Below the pieces are notes generated by a model. That model had not been told where the DNA came from. It saw only the letters and a list, made by a program, of their open reading frames with translations, and searched no databases. Source: Amycolatopsis saalfeldensis (GTDB taxonomy: Bacteria > Actinomycetota > Actinomycetes > Mycobacteriales > Pseudonocardiaceae). From it: a stretch of 64,000 nucleotides of DNA. Positions 10,987 through 28,972 of the stretch are shown here, in pieces (the stretch's first letter is position 1; every line of letters starts with the position of its first letter). Both the position numbers and the translations under genes were made by a program. Location: positions 124,001 through 188,000 of the forward strand of contig NZ_FOEF01000001.1 of assembly GCF_900110575.1 (NCBI RefSeq), written 5' to 3'.

Positions 10987-11721
10987 ATGCCGACTCAAAA
11001 CGATCCCCGGGACCTGCCGCCGGGGCTGCGGCCCGCGTGGTCCGACGCGCCGCGCCCCCGGCGCGGGCCCAAGCCGTCGCACACCGTCGCGGCGATCGTG
11101 GCCGCGGCCGTCGAGCTGGCCGACGAAGAAGGACTGGCCGCCGCCTCGCTGCCGAACATCGCCGCCTCGCTCGGGCTGACCACCAACGCGCTGTACCGCT
11201 ACGTCGGGTCGAAGGACGAACTGGTGGTCCTGCTGGCCGACGCCGGCTTCGGGCCGCCGCCGGCGGACCTGGGCGCGGCCGGTGACTGGCGGGCAACCGT
11301 CCGGGCCTGGACCCACGCCGCGCTGGAGCGCTACCGCAGCCGGCCGTGGCTGCTGGACGTGCCGTTCCGCGGCGGCGCGGTGACCCCGCATCGGCTCCGC
11401 TGGACGGAACTGCTGCTCACCGCACTGGACGGCGCCGGACTGTCCGATGTGGACGCACTCGGCTGCGCCCGGCTGGTGACCGACTTCGCCCGCACCGCCG
11501 CCGAACGGCAGCGCGCCCTCGACGACCCGCACTCGGCCGACGCCCCCGAACAGGCCGAGGAGCTGCGCGCGTTCCTGCAGCCCCTGCTCGCGGACCGCGG
11601 CTACCCGCGGCTGGCCGCACTGGCGGCGGCCGGCCGCTACCCCGCGGCCACCACAGTGGAGTTCGGGCTGGACCGCGTGCTCGACGGCATCGCCGGGCTG
11701 CTCACCGGTTCCCGCCGCTGA
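10987..11721 (+). CDS. TetR-family transcriptional repressor
   Basis: 244 aa DNA-binding regulator. After a proline/arginine-rich N-terminal stretch (residues 1-31), the HTH spans about 32-80: AAAVELADEEGLAAASL, then the recognition region IAASLGLTTNALYRYVGSKDEL. The C-terminal domain (from about 95) should bind a small ligand and dimerise. GGAG lies 6 bases before the ATG. It is divergent from a membrane protein and adjacent to the ABC exporter, and two copies of one palindrome occupy both promoters. The inferred role is repression of itself, the neighbouring membrane protein and the exporter until the macrolactam or an intermediate binds. Confidence 0.95.
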   Translation: MPTQNDPRDLPPGLRPAWSDAPRPRRGPKPSHTVAAIVAAAVELADEEGLAAASLPNIAASLGLTTNALYRYVGSKDELVVLLADAGFGPPPADLGAAGDWRATVRAWTHAALERYRSRPWLLDVPFRGGAVTPHRLRWTELLLTALDGAGLSDVDALGCARLVTDFARTAAERQRALDDPHSADAPEQAEELRAFLQPLLADRGYPRLAALAAAGRYPAATTVEFGLDRVLDGIAGLLTGSRR

Positions 11722-11738
11722 CCCGGCCGTCGCAGGCC

Positions 11739-11770
11739 CGGGTGGCATCCGGCGCACCGAACGCCACCCG
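11739..11770. terminator. GC hairpin between the TetR gene and the terminal PKS
   Basis: CGGGTGGC at 11739-11746 pairs perfectly with GCCACCCG at 11763-11770 around a 16-base loop. It lies just after the TetR stop in a convergent spacer, so it could end transcription from either side. There is no T-run, so it is only a candidate. Confidence 0.4.
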
Positions 11771-11894
11771 CGGCGGAGCAGGCTGGTTAGACGGCCTCGG
11801 CGGCCGTGCCGAGCCCGTCGGACCAACCGCGGCGATCGTCGACGAGTCAGTCCACGCCCAGCCCGTCCGACCAACCGCAACGACCATCGGCAAA

Positions 11895-21692
<9,798 letters not shown>

Positions 21693-21764
21693 GTGTCCTC
21701 GTTCCTTCCACCGTCGCCTGAGGCCCGACCGGGCTGACGATACGAGCGCCGCCGTCGCCGGACC

Positions 21765-21774
21765 CACCCCTAAC
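21765..21774 (-). promoter_or_regulatory. TTAGGGG box upstream of the terminal PKS
   Basis: On the minus strand this reads GTTAGGGGTG, about 75 bases upstream of the PKS GTG start. It is paired with an oppositely oriented box at 21827 in the same divergent spacer. Confidence 0.5.
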
Positions 21775-21814
21775 AGCCCCAGGAACACCGCCCCGACGAG
21801 GCCGCCAAGGTCCG

Positions 21815-21837
21815 CTTTAGACGGTCTTTAGGGGTTG
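21815..21837 (+). promoter_or_regulatory. TTTAGGGGTTG box upstream of the amino-sugar operon
   Basis: A half copy CTTTAG at 21815-21820 is followed by TTTAGGGGTTG at 21827-21837, about 90 bases before the deacetylase start. The sequence GGGGTTGTCC is shared with the box upstream of the type II thioesterase at 28008. Confidence 0.5.
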
Positions 21838-21927
21838 TCCGCCACACCCCGCCGATGTCAGATTTCCTCCAGATTCAAGGAATTCGCGCCCGGAGCTCGA
21901 CGACACCGATGTGGACTGGGGATCGAT

Positions 21928-22611
21928 ATGCACAGGAACATACGCAGGCTCCTGGTCGTGGGAGCACACGGCGACGACGAAACGCTCGGCGCGGGGGGCA
22001 CCATCGCCCGCCTGGCCGACGAGGGCGCGGTGGTCTCGCTCTGCATCCTGACCAACGACGACGGCTCGCGGTCGGCCACCGGCGCCGGGGTCACCGACCG
22101 CACCGCCGCGATCGAGCTGGCGGCGAAGACGCTGGGCGTCGAGCGCGTGCGGATCAGCGAGTTCGGCGACAACCGGCTCGACACCGTCAGCCATCTCGAA
22201 CTCAACCGCGTGGTGGAGCGCGAGGTCCGCGACTTCGAGCCGGACACGATCCTCACCACCAGCATGTGCGACCTGAGCACCGACCACGCGCTGGTCAGCC
22301 GCGCCGCCCGGGTCGCGGGCCGTCCCGGCAAGGGCAGCGTGCAGGAGGTGCGGACGTTCGAAATCCGCTCGGCCACCGACGTCGGTGAGGCCTCCGGCCT
22401 GCCGGTCGCCTTCCGGCCCAACTGCTGGCAGCGCCTCGACGAGACGCACCTCGACCGCAAGCTCGAAGCGCTGCGGGCGTACGGCAAGGAACTGGAGCCG
22501 TGGCCCAACCCGCGCAGCGAGCGCGGAGTGCGGGCGCTCGCCGAATACCGGGGCTCGCAGATTTCGGCCGGACTGGCCGAGGCCTTCGAAATCGTCCGGG
22601 TCGTCCACTAA
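21928..22611 (+). CDS. PIG-L/LmbE-family N-acetylglucosaminyl deacetylase
   Basis: 227 aa. Zn-dependent deacetylase fold: the metal motif AHGDDETLG (residues 13-21, His14 and Asp17 as ligands) replaces the more usual AHPDDE, and STDHALV supplies a further His region near residue 115. The ATG at 21928 follows a GGGGA site; longer in-frame starts lack one. It is first in a three-gene plus-strand operon with a UDP-sugar dehydrogenase and a decarboxylase. The inferred role is removal of the N-acetyl group from the amino sugar, on the nucleotide sugar or after transfer to the macrolactam, as related enzymes do in aminoglycoside pathways. The exact substrate is not visible from sequence. Confidence 0.9.
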   Translation: MHRNIRRLLVVGAHGDDETLGAGGTIARLADEGAVVSLCILTNDDGSRSATGAGVTDRTAAIELAAKTLGVERVRISEFGDNRLDTVSHLELNRVVEREVRDFEPDTILTTSMCDLSTDHALVSRAARVAGRPGKGSVQEVRTFEIRSATDVGEASGLPVAFRPNCWQRLDETHLDRKLEALRAYGKELEPWPNPRSERGVRALAEYRGSQISAGLAEAFEIVRVVH

Positions 22612-22645
22612 GCATTTTCTCCGTGTCAGAAACAGGTGAACCGGA

Positions 22646-23938
22646 ATGACCAGTACTGTCGCTGAATACCAAACCGTCGCCGAGCTGAACAAGCTGGCCT
22701 CTGTCGCCGTGATCGGGATGGGCTACGTCGGGCTGCCGACCGCGCTCGGCCTGCACGCCGGCGGGGTCGGGGTGATCGGCATCGACCTGTCCCAGAACCG
22801 CCTGGATTCGATCCGCTCCGGCGAGGTCGACCTGATCGAGAGCGATCACCGCCGGCTGGAGAAGGCCGTGCACCAGGAGGACTTCCAGCTCACCACGGAC
22901 TCCGCCCGGATGGGCGAGGCCGACGCGGTGCTGGTGTGCGTGCCGACCGGGCTCGACGAGTACCTGATGCCCGACCTCGGCCCGCTGGAGAGCGCCTGTG
23001 CCGAGCTGATCGCCCACGCGCGGGCCGGCCAGACGCTGATCCTCACCTCGACCAGCTACGTCGGCACCGCCGAGCGGCTGCTGGTGAAACCGTTGCTGGC
23101 CAAGGGTTTCAAGGTCGGCCGGGACATCTTCGTCGCGTCCAGCCCGGAGCGGATCGACCCGGGCAACGTCACGCACACGCAGGCCGAGACCCCGCGCGTG
23201 CTGGGCGGCGTGACCCCGGCGTGCACCGCGATGGCGCAGCGCGTGATCAACGTGCTCACCCCCGCCGTGCACTGCGTCAGCTCGCCGGAGACGGCGGAGA
23301 TGACCAAGCTGTTCGAGAACACGTTCCGCGCGGTGAACATCGCGCTGGCCAACGAGTTCGCGGAGATCAGCGACGGCTTCGCGATCGATCCGATCGAGGT
23401 GATCGACGCCGCGGCGAGCAAGCCGTACGGGTTCATGGCCTTCCACCCCGGCCCCGGCGTCGGCGGCCACTGCATCCCGTGCGACCCGCACTACCTGCTG
23501 TGGCAGCTGCGCGCGACGCAGAGCAACGCGCCGCTCGTCACGCAGGCCATGCACGCCATCGCGGAACGGCCGAAGCAGGTCGTGGAGCGCGTGCTGAACA
23601 CGCTTTCCCGCGACGGCAAGGGAATGGCGGGCGCGCGGATCCTTGTGGTCGGCGTGACCTACAAGCCCGGCGTCCAGGACGTGCGTTCGTCCTCGGCGCT
23701 CGACATCCTCGACCTGCTCGCCGCGAAGGGCGCGAAGGTCGGCTACTACGACCCGCTCGTGCCCAACGTGCGAGTGACCGGAGGCGCCCTCGACGGCATC
23801 GCCGAGCCGGACGGCGGCGACTGGGACGTCGCCCTGATCCACACGATCCAGCCCGGCCACTCCTACGAGTGGCTCGCCGACTGCGACACCGTGGTCGACG
23901 CCACCTACCGCTTCGACCGCGCGCTGTTCGCGAACTGA
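22646..23938 (+). CDS. UDP-sugar 6-dehydrogenase (UDP-GlcNAc/ManNAc type)
   Basis: 430 aa cytosolic NAD-dependent enzyme oxidising C6 of a UDP-hexose to the uronate in two steps. It has a Rossmann loop VIGMGYVGLPTA (residues 22-33), a central dimerisation domain and the catalytic Cys in GGHCIPCDPHYL (~276). A C-terminal UDP-binding domain includes VGVTYKPGVQDVRSS. The GHCIP-DP-YL form is typical of the WecC/WbpA group acting on N-acetylated UDP-sugars rather than plain UDP-glucose dehydrogenases, which fits the deacetylase next door. It starts 34 bases after the deacetylase stop. The predicted product is UDP-GlcNAc-uronate, given to the following decarboxylase. Confidence 0.93.
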   Translation: MTSTVAEYQTVAELNKLASVAVIGMGYVGLPTALGLHAGGVGVIGIDLSQNRLDSIRSGEVDLIESDHRRLEKAVHQEDFQLTTDSARMGEADAVLVCVPTGLDEYLMPDLGPLESACAELIAHARAGQTLILTSTSYVGTAERLLVKPLLAKGFKVGRDIFVASSPERIDPGNVTHTQAETPRVLGGVTPACTAMAQRVINVLTPAVHCVSSPETAEMTKLFENTFRAVNIALANEFAEISDGFAIDPIEVIDAAASKPYGFMAFHPGPGVGGHCIPCDPHYLLWQLRATQSNAPLVTQAMHAIAERPKQVVERVLNTLSRDGKGMAGARILVVGVTYKPGVQDVRSSSALDILDLLAAKGAKVGYYDPLVPNVRVTGGALDGIAEPDGGDWDVALIHTIQPGHSYEWLADCDTVVDATYRFDRALFAN

Positions 23939-23951
23939 GAGGACTCCTGAC

Positions 23952-24911
23952 GTGCGTTACCTCATCACCGGCGGGGCCGGGTTCATCGGCTCCCACCTCA
24001 CCGAACACCTCCTCGGCCTCGGGCACGAGGTCGTCGCCCTCGACAACCTCAGCACCGGCACGCTCGACAACCTCGCCGGCGTCTCCGGGCACGCGGGCTT
24101 CCGCTTCGTCCGCGGCTCGGTGACCGACCCGGCTTCGGTCGAGTCGTGCATGGCCGGCATCGACGCCGTGTTCCACCTCGCCGCCGCGGTCGGCGTGTTC
24201 ACCATCCTCGACAAGACGATGGACAGCCTCCGCACCAACCTGCACGGCACCGAGAACCTGCTGGACGCCGCGCTGCGCCACGACGTGCCGATCCTGGTCG
24301 CGTCCACCAGCGAGATCTACGGCAAGAACACTGCCAGCGGGCTGACCGAGGACGCCGACCGGATCATCGGCTCGCCGCTGAAGAACCGCTGGTCCTACGC
24401 CGAAGCCAAGGCGCTGGACGAAACCTTCGCCCACCTCTACGCCGTGGAGCACGGGCTGCGCACGGTGATCGTGCGCCCGTTCAACACGGTCGGGCCGCGC
24501 CAGACCGGGCGCTACGGCATGGTCATCCCGCGGTTCGTCACGCAGGCGCTGGCGGGCGAGCCCCTCACCGTGTTCGGCGACGGCCAGCAGACCCGCTGCT
24601 TCTGCCACGTGCACGACGTGGTGCCGGCGCTGGTCGCCCTGCTGTCCGACGAATCCGCGTACGGCAAGGTGTTCAACCTCGGCAGCACCGAGCAGACCAC
24701 GATCTCGCAGCTCGCCGAGCGCGTGATCACCAAGACGGGCTCCGCGAGCAGCATCGCGAAGGTCCCGTACGAGGAGGCGTACGGCGAAGGCTACGAGGAC
24801 ATGCAGCGCCGTATCCCGGACTGCACCCGCGCGTACGAGCAGATCGGCTTCTCCCCGACCCGCACCCTCGACGACATCATCGCCGCGGTGGTCGCCGACC
24901 GCCGCTCCTGA
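23952..24911 (+). CDS. NAD-dependent SDR, UDP-uronate decarboxylase-like
   Basis: 319 aa extended short-chain dehydrogenase. It has the NAD loop GGAGFIGSH (residues 7-15), a TSE active-site region (ASTSEIYGKN), and catalytic Tyr and Lys in WSYAEAKALDE (Tyr ~149, Lys ~153). The RPFNTVGPRQTGRYGMVIPR segment is shared by epimerases and UDP-glucuronate decarboxylases. The phrase DADRIIGSPLKNRWSY resembles the CalS9-type decarboxylases of antibiotic sugar pathways. The GTG start follows GAGAGGA, 13 bases after the dehydrogenase. With that enzyme it would turn UDP-GlcNAc into a UDP-2-acetamido-pentose. A C4-epimerase role cannot be excluded. A strong terminator follows. Confidence 0.88.
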   Translation: MRYLITGGAGFIGSHLTEHLLGLGHEVVALDNLSTGTLDNLAGVSGHAGFRFVRGSVTDPASVESCMAGIDAVFHLAAAVGVFTILDKTMDSLRTNLHGTENLLDAALRHDVPILVASTSEIYGKNTASGLTEDADRIIGSPLKNRWSYAEAKALDETFAHLYAVEHGLRTVIVRPFNTVGPRQTGRYGMVIPRFVTQALAGEPLTVFGDGQQTRCFCHVHDVVPALVALLSDESAYGKVFNLGSTEQTTISQLAERVITKTGSASSIAKVPYEEAYGEGYEDMQRRIPDCTRAYEQIGFSPTRTLDDIIAAVVADRRS

Positions 24912-24928
24912 CCGCGGCTGCCACTGCC

Positions 24929-24973
24929 ACGTGAGAAGGCCGCGTCCTGCACCGGGACGCGGCCTTCTCACGT
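24929..24973. terminator. Perfect 19-bp hairpin, bidirectional terminator
   Basis: The arms at 24929-24947 and 24955-24973 pair perfectly around a 7-base loop. It separates the amino-sugar operon (plus) from the convergent regulator genes (minus), so it probably stops both transcripts. Confidence 0.85.
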
Positions 24974-24990
24974 ATACGTGCTCCGGGCGC

Positions 24991-25161
24991 TCAACCCCCG
25001 GCCACGCCGCCGAGCTTGCGGTACACGCGCGTCAGGTGTTCTCGCACCGCGCTCGTGGAAACCCCCAGAGCCTCCGCGATCGCGTGGACACCCGTGCCGT
25101 GCGCCGCCAGTTCGGCCACCCGCAGCTCGGTCTCGTCGAGCACCACCGGATCGCCGCTCAC
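24991..25161 (-). CDS. Stand-alone LuxR-type HTH microprotein
   Basis: 56 aa, GTG start at 25161 with GGGAG about 6 bases upstream, stop at 24991. It is essentially only a LuxR C-terminal HTH: ELRVAELAAHG, then IAEALGVSTSAVREHLTRV and YRKLGG. It matches the HTH end of the LAL regulator just upstream (ELRVAELAAHG and HLTRVYRKLG are identical), yet the recognition region differs (GVSTSAVREH against YITVSTVEQH). It follows the LAL gene by 67 bases on the same strand. It probably arose by duplication of the 3' end of that gene. The good ribosome site and intact helices argue for a real small protein that could bind the same DNA or modulate the activator. A pseudogene remnant is the alternative. 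Confidence 0.65.
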   Translation of the reverse strand: MSGDPVVLDETELRVAELAAHGTGVHAIAEALGVSTSAVREHLTRVYRKLGGVAGG

Positions 25162-25228
25162 CCGGCACTCCCTTGCCGCAGCGGCAATCCCACCGCGCCA
25201 CCACCACCCGCCCCGCCCACGCCGGCCA

Positions 25229-27880
25229 TCACTGCCCGCCTTCGGCGCCGGCCAGCTCGCCCGCCAGCGCGGAGCGCCCGGGGACGCCGAGCTTGCGGTA
25301 CACCCGCGTCAGATGCTGTTCCACCGTGCTCACCGTGATGTACAGCGTCTCCGAGATCTGCCGGTTGGTCCGCCCGTGCGCCGCCAGTTCGGCGACCCTC
25401 AGCTCCGCCTCGCTCAACGTCGCCGGATTCCCGGCCGGATTCCCCTCGGTCACCGCCGCGCCGTTCGGCTCGGCCGCCACCGGCCGTGCCACCGGCCGCG
25501 GTGCCCTGGACGCCGCCGCGGACGCCTGCCGCGGCACGTGCACCGGCTTGACCAGCCCCGCGGACCGTTCCGCCCGCTGGCCCAGCTGGTTGAGCGTGCG
25601 CACGGTCTTCGCCAGCTCCAGCCGGTCGCCGGACGCCTTGAACGCCTCGGCCGCGCGGTTGAGCAGCCCCGGGCGCGCGGCGCTGTCGCCGGCGAAAGCC
25701 AGCACTCGCAGGGCCGAGCCCTGGGAGTAACTGTCGGTCGGGGCCGAGCAGCCGAGCTGCTGCTTGGCCAGCTCGACGGCGAGCGTCGGGTTGCCCAGCC
25801 GCAGATTCGCCTCGGCCAGATCGGTGCGCCACGGCACGATCGCCGGCAGGTCGAGGTCGCGGTCCCGCAGGATCCGCTGGCACTGCTGGAAATCGCTGAC
25901 CGCGGCGAGGCCCCGGTTCGTCGCCAGGTGGAACTGCCCGCGGGCGCGCAGGTAGCGGACGCCGCCCAGGGTCGTGAACACCACGTCCGGCACCGGGTGC
26001 CGCAGCACGGCGGCCGCCGCCTTGAACGCGCCGGCCGCGGTGTGCGCGCTCAGCAGCGTGGCCAGCGGGTAGCTGATCGCCACGCCCCAGTTCGGCGCGT
26101 CCAGCATCGCCAGCGCGCGGGCGGCCTGCTCGGTCGCGGCGGCGACGTCGCCCCGGCGCAGCGCCAATCCGGCGCCGATCGCGTCGAGCATCGCCTTCCA
26201 CGTGACCGCGCCGCGGTACTCGGCCTCCTCGCCGAGCGAGGTGCACCAGCCTTCGGCGCGGTCGGACTTGCCGTCGTAGGCCAGCGCCAGTATCGCGGTG
26301 GCCAGCGCCTCGAGCGAGGTGTCGGAAAGCCGGCAGTTCTGCAGGATCCGCTCCGCACAGGCAGAAGTCGCCTCGCCCCCGCCGGTGCGCCATACCGCGC
26401 CGAGCGTGCTCGCGGTGTGCAGCCACGGGTCGCCGGACTCCGGTACCGCAGCGGACACGCCGTAGTGCCACTGCCCGGCCAGGCTCAGCTCGGCCGCGGT
26501 GCGCGGGTCGAGCGGCTCGATGTCGTCGCCGAGCGCGGCGAACGCGCGCTCGAACGTCTCGCGGTCGCCGAACCACAGCGATTGGCGCACCAGCGCGATC
26601 CGGTCCGACTGGTCCAGCTGGTCCCCGCCCTGGCGCAGGCACTCCAGGTGCGGCACCGCCGCGGCCGGGTTGACCCGCCAGGTGATCTTCGCCAGCAGCT
26701 GCGAAATCGTCTGCTGCTCCCACTTCGCGGTCGCGACGGTCGCGGCCAGCTTGAGGCAGCGGGTGGCGAAGTCGACGTCGTCGCCGAGCATCACCTGCTC
26801 CGCGGCTTCGACCAGTACCGGCAACGCCCAGTCGGCGTTCGCCTCGCCCGCCGCGACGAGGTGCCGGGCGACGTCCGCGGCGGCGAGGCCACGGGCGTGC
26901 TTCACCTCGGCGGCCCGGACGTGCAGCCGCACCTTCTCCGGCCCGCGCAAGCCGCCGACCACGGCCGCCGCGGCCGGCGGCTGCCGGAACCGGACGCCGG
27001 CGACCAGGCCGCTGTCGGCCAGCACCCCGGCGGACGCCTCGGCGTCGAGCGGGTCGACGCCGGCGACGGCGGCCACGGCCTCGGTCGTGACGTCGGTGTC
27101 CAGCACCGCGATCGCCGTCGCCACCTCGCGCAGCGGCGAGCCGTAGCGGTGCAGCAGGCGCTGGACCGCCTCGGAGTAGGCGAGCCCGACGCGGCTGTCG
27201 TCGGCATTGCCGCGGTACGCGTCGAGCAAAGCGTTGACCAGCAACGGATTCCCGGCGGTCAGCTCGTGGATCCGCTCGGGCCTGCCGTCGTGGCCCGCGG
27301 CCGCGACGAGTTCGGCGATGGCCGCCACCGACAGCGGCGTCAGCTGCACGTGCCGGTGCGGCTGGGCGGCGAACGGCAGCCCGTCCCCCGCATACCAGCT
27401 GTCCGGGTGGTTCAGCACGAGCAGCAGCGCGGCCGAGCGGGTCCGGCGCTGCAGCCGGAGCAGCAGCCGCGCCGAGGTTTCGTCGACGTGGTGGAGGTCG
27501 TCGACCGCCACCAGCACCGCGCGTTCGCGGGCCAGCCGGTGCACCGCGCTGACGAGACCGGCGATCCGGTCCTCGGTGTCACCCTCGGTGAGCAGCCCGG
27601 TGATCGCCCGCGGCAGCGCGGGACCGGCCAGCAGCTGGTCGATCACCCCGCCGTCCACGTCCCGTTCGTCGGCCGCGCCCGCCGCTGTGAGCGTGAGGAT
27701 GCCCAGTTCCCCGGCCCGCGCCACCACCTGGTTCTGCACCTGTGTCTTGCCGCTGGCCGGTCCCCCGCCGACCAGCACGGTTTCGCCGGCTCCGGCATCG
27801 CATTCGATCAGTAGGCCCTCGATAAACGCCACCGCTCCCTGTGGATCGTTTCGGCGGTTCTGCCCCCAGTTCACGCCCAT
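25229..27880 (-). CDS. LAL-family (large ATP-binding LuxR) transcriptional activator
   Basis: About 883 aa, probable pathway-specific activator. The start at 27880 follows GAGGAG with 6-base spacing; longer frames lack a site. An N-terminal AAA/NTPase domain has Walker A GGGPASGKTQ (residues ~38-47) and Walker B VLVAVDDLHHVDE. A long helical middle follows, then a Lys/Pro-rich linker and the LuxR HTH near 820-870 (ELRVAELAAHGRTNRQISE then STVEQHLTRVYRKLG). Proteins of this class (PikD, NysRI) switch on macrolide clusters. It is divergent from the type II thioesterase, with a TAGGGG box between them. I infer that it binds these boxes throughout the cluster. Confidence 0.95.
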   Translation of the reverse strand: MGVNWGQNRRNDPQGAVAFIEGLLIECDAGAGETVLVGGGPASGKTQVQNQVVARAGELGILTLTAAGAADERDVDGGVIDQLLAGPALPRAITGLLTEGDTEDRIAGLVSAVHRLARERAVLVAVDDLHHVDETSARLLLRLQRRTRSAALLLVLNHPDSWYAGDGLPFAAQPHRHVQLTPLSVAAIAELVAAAGHDGRPERIHELTAGNPLLVNALLDAYRGNADDSRVGLAYSEAVQRLLHRYGSPLREVATAIAVLDTDVTTEAVAAVAGVDPLDAEASAGVLADSGLVAGVRFRQPPAAAAVVGGLRGPEKVRLHVRAAEVKHARGLAAADVARHLVAAGEANADWALPVLVEAAEQVMLGDDVDFATRCLKLAATVATAKWEQQTISQLLAKITWRVNPAAAVPHLECLRQGGDQLDQSDRIALVRQSLWFGDRETFERAFAALGDDIEPLDPRTAAELSLAGQWHYGVSAAVPESGDPWLHTASTLGAVWRTGGGEATSACAERILQNCRLSDTSLEALATAILALAYDGKSDRAEGWCTSLGEEAEYRGAVTWKAMLDAIGAGLALRRGDVAAATEQAARALAMLDAPNWGVAISYPLATLLSAHTAAGAFKAAAAVLRHPVPDVVFTTLGGVRYLRARGQFHLATNRGLAAVSDFQQCQRILRDRDLDLPAIVPWRTDLAEANLRLGNPTLAVELAKQQLGCSAPTDSYSQGSALRVLAFAGDSAARPGLLNRAAEAFKASGDRLELAKTVRTLNQLGQRAERSAGLVKPVHVPRQASAAASRAPRPVARPVAAEPNGAAVTEGNPAGNPATLSEAELRVAELAAHGRTNRQISETLYITVSTVEQHLTRVYRKLGVPGRSALAGELAGAEGGQ

Positions 27881-28007
27881 CGTTAGCTCCTCGACGCAGG
27901 CGGTCATCTTCCTGCGACAACGACAGTTCCAGCCAAGCCCTAAGTGCAGCCAACCGCGATCTAAAGTCACCCGAAGGGGCGTATTGACTACAGACTGTCG
28001 CAACCGG

Positions 28008-28017
28008 ATAGGGGTTG
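28008..28017 (+). promoter_or_regulatory. ATAGGGGTTG box in the LAL/thioesterase divergent promoter
   Basis: ATAGGGGTTG lies 36 bases upstream of the thioesterase GTG and 128 bases upstream of the LAL start. It is followed by TCC as at 21838, giving a 10-base shared sequence GGGGTTGTCC. Confidence 0.5.
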
Positions 28018-28052
28018 TCCCCCAACGGAAAGCCCCGGAGACTTCCCGAACT

Positions 28053-28856
28053 GTGACTGCCGTGAACGAGACTTCGAGCCGGTGGATCCGGCGCTTCCAC
28101 CCGGCCGGCGACGCGCGCGTGCGGCTGGTCTGCCTACCGCACGCGGGCGGGTCGGCGACCGCGTACTTCCCGCTCTCGCGCGCGGCCGCCGCGGCCGGGC
28201 TGGACGCCGAGGTCGTCGCCGTGCAGTACCCGGGCCGTCAGGACCGGCGCGCGGAGCCCTGTTACGACGACGTCGGCGACCTGGCCGACTCGATCGCCGA
28301 CGACCTGGCCCCGTGGTCCGACCGCCCGCTGGCGCTGTTCGGCCACAGCATGGGCGCCACCGTCGGCTACGAGGTGGCGCGCCGTCTGGAGACGCGGGGA
28401 ACGGAGCTGCTGGGCCTGTTCGCGTCCGCCTGCCGCGCGCCGTCCCGGCACCGCGTCGAGTACGTCCACCAACGCGACGACGACGGCCTGATCGCCGCGC
28501 TCAAGGAGCTGAGCGGCACCGACACCGCCGTCCTGGGCGACGACGAGCTGTTGCGCATGGTGCTGCCCGCCGTCCGCGGGGACTACACCGCCGTGGAGAC
28601 CTACCGGCACCGCGAAGGGCCCGAGCTGGCCTGCCCCATCGAGGTGCTGGTGGGCGACGCGGACCCGGTGACGACCCTGGCGGAAGCGGACGCCTGGCGA
28701 GCCCACACCACGGGCGGCTGTGCCCTGGAAGTCTTCCCTGGCGGGCATTTCTACCTGAACGCGCGGCTGGAAGCCGTGCTGGCCACGGTGGCGGCCCGGC
28801 TCCGGGAATGGGTGACCGCGAGCAACGCGAGCGCGCCCGGCCGGCGCACCCGGTAA
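28053..28856 (+). CDS. Type II thioesterase (PKS editing)
   Basis: 267 aa alpha/beta-hydrolase that would free stalled ACPs by hydrolysing aberrant acyl groups. It opens with the family motif RLVCLPHAGGSATAYFPLS, has the nucleophile elbow GHSMG (Ser99), and a C-terminal His in PGGHFYL. The distal Asp is likely the one in VGDADPVT. The GTG at 28053 has CCGGAG about 12 bases upstream; a second GTG at 28062 is possible. It is divergent from the LAL activator and starts just after a cluster box. Such a free thioesterase is a standard companion of modular PKS clusters. Confidence 0.94.
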   Translation: MTAVNETSSRWIRRFHPAGDARVRLVCLPHAGGSATAYFPLSRAAAAAGLDAEVVAVQYPGRQDRRAEPCYDDVGDLADSIADDLAPWSDRPLALFGHSMGATVGYEVARRLETRGTELLGLFASACRAPSRHRVEYVHQRDDDGLIAALKELSGTDTAVLGDDELLRMVLPAVRGDYTAVETYRHREGPELACPIEVLVGDADPVTTLAEADAWRAHTTGGCALEVFPGGHFYLNARLEAVLATVAARLREWVTASNASAPGRRTR

Positions 28857-28972
28857 GGGTGAGGAAACCCCACCTCGGGTTCAGGTGCCGCCCCCATGGT
28901 TGCGCGGCCCCGGATTCGCCAAACTGGGTACATCAAGGAAACAGCCGGAACCACCAGCCCTCGGAGGAAGTC

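Noticed and set aside
11808..11890. Repeats after the terminal PKS as attachment or transposon ends
   Set aside because: They are direct, at fixed 48-base period, and match the coding end of the gene. No transposase or integrase is nearby.
21693..21788. Extension of the terminal PKS to a start at 21788
   Set aside because: The extra residues match no docking domain and lie over the promoter box. GTG at 21692 begins exactly at the docking helix with a ribosome site.
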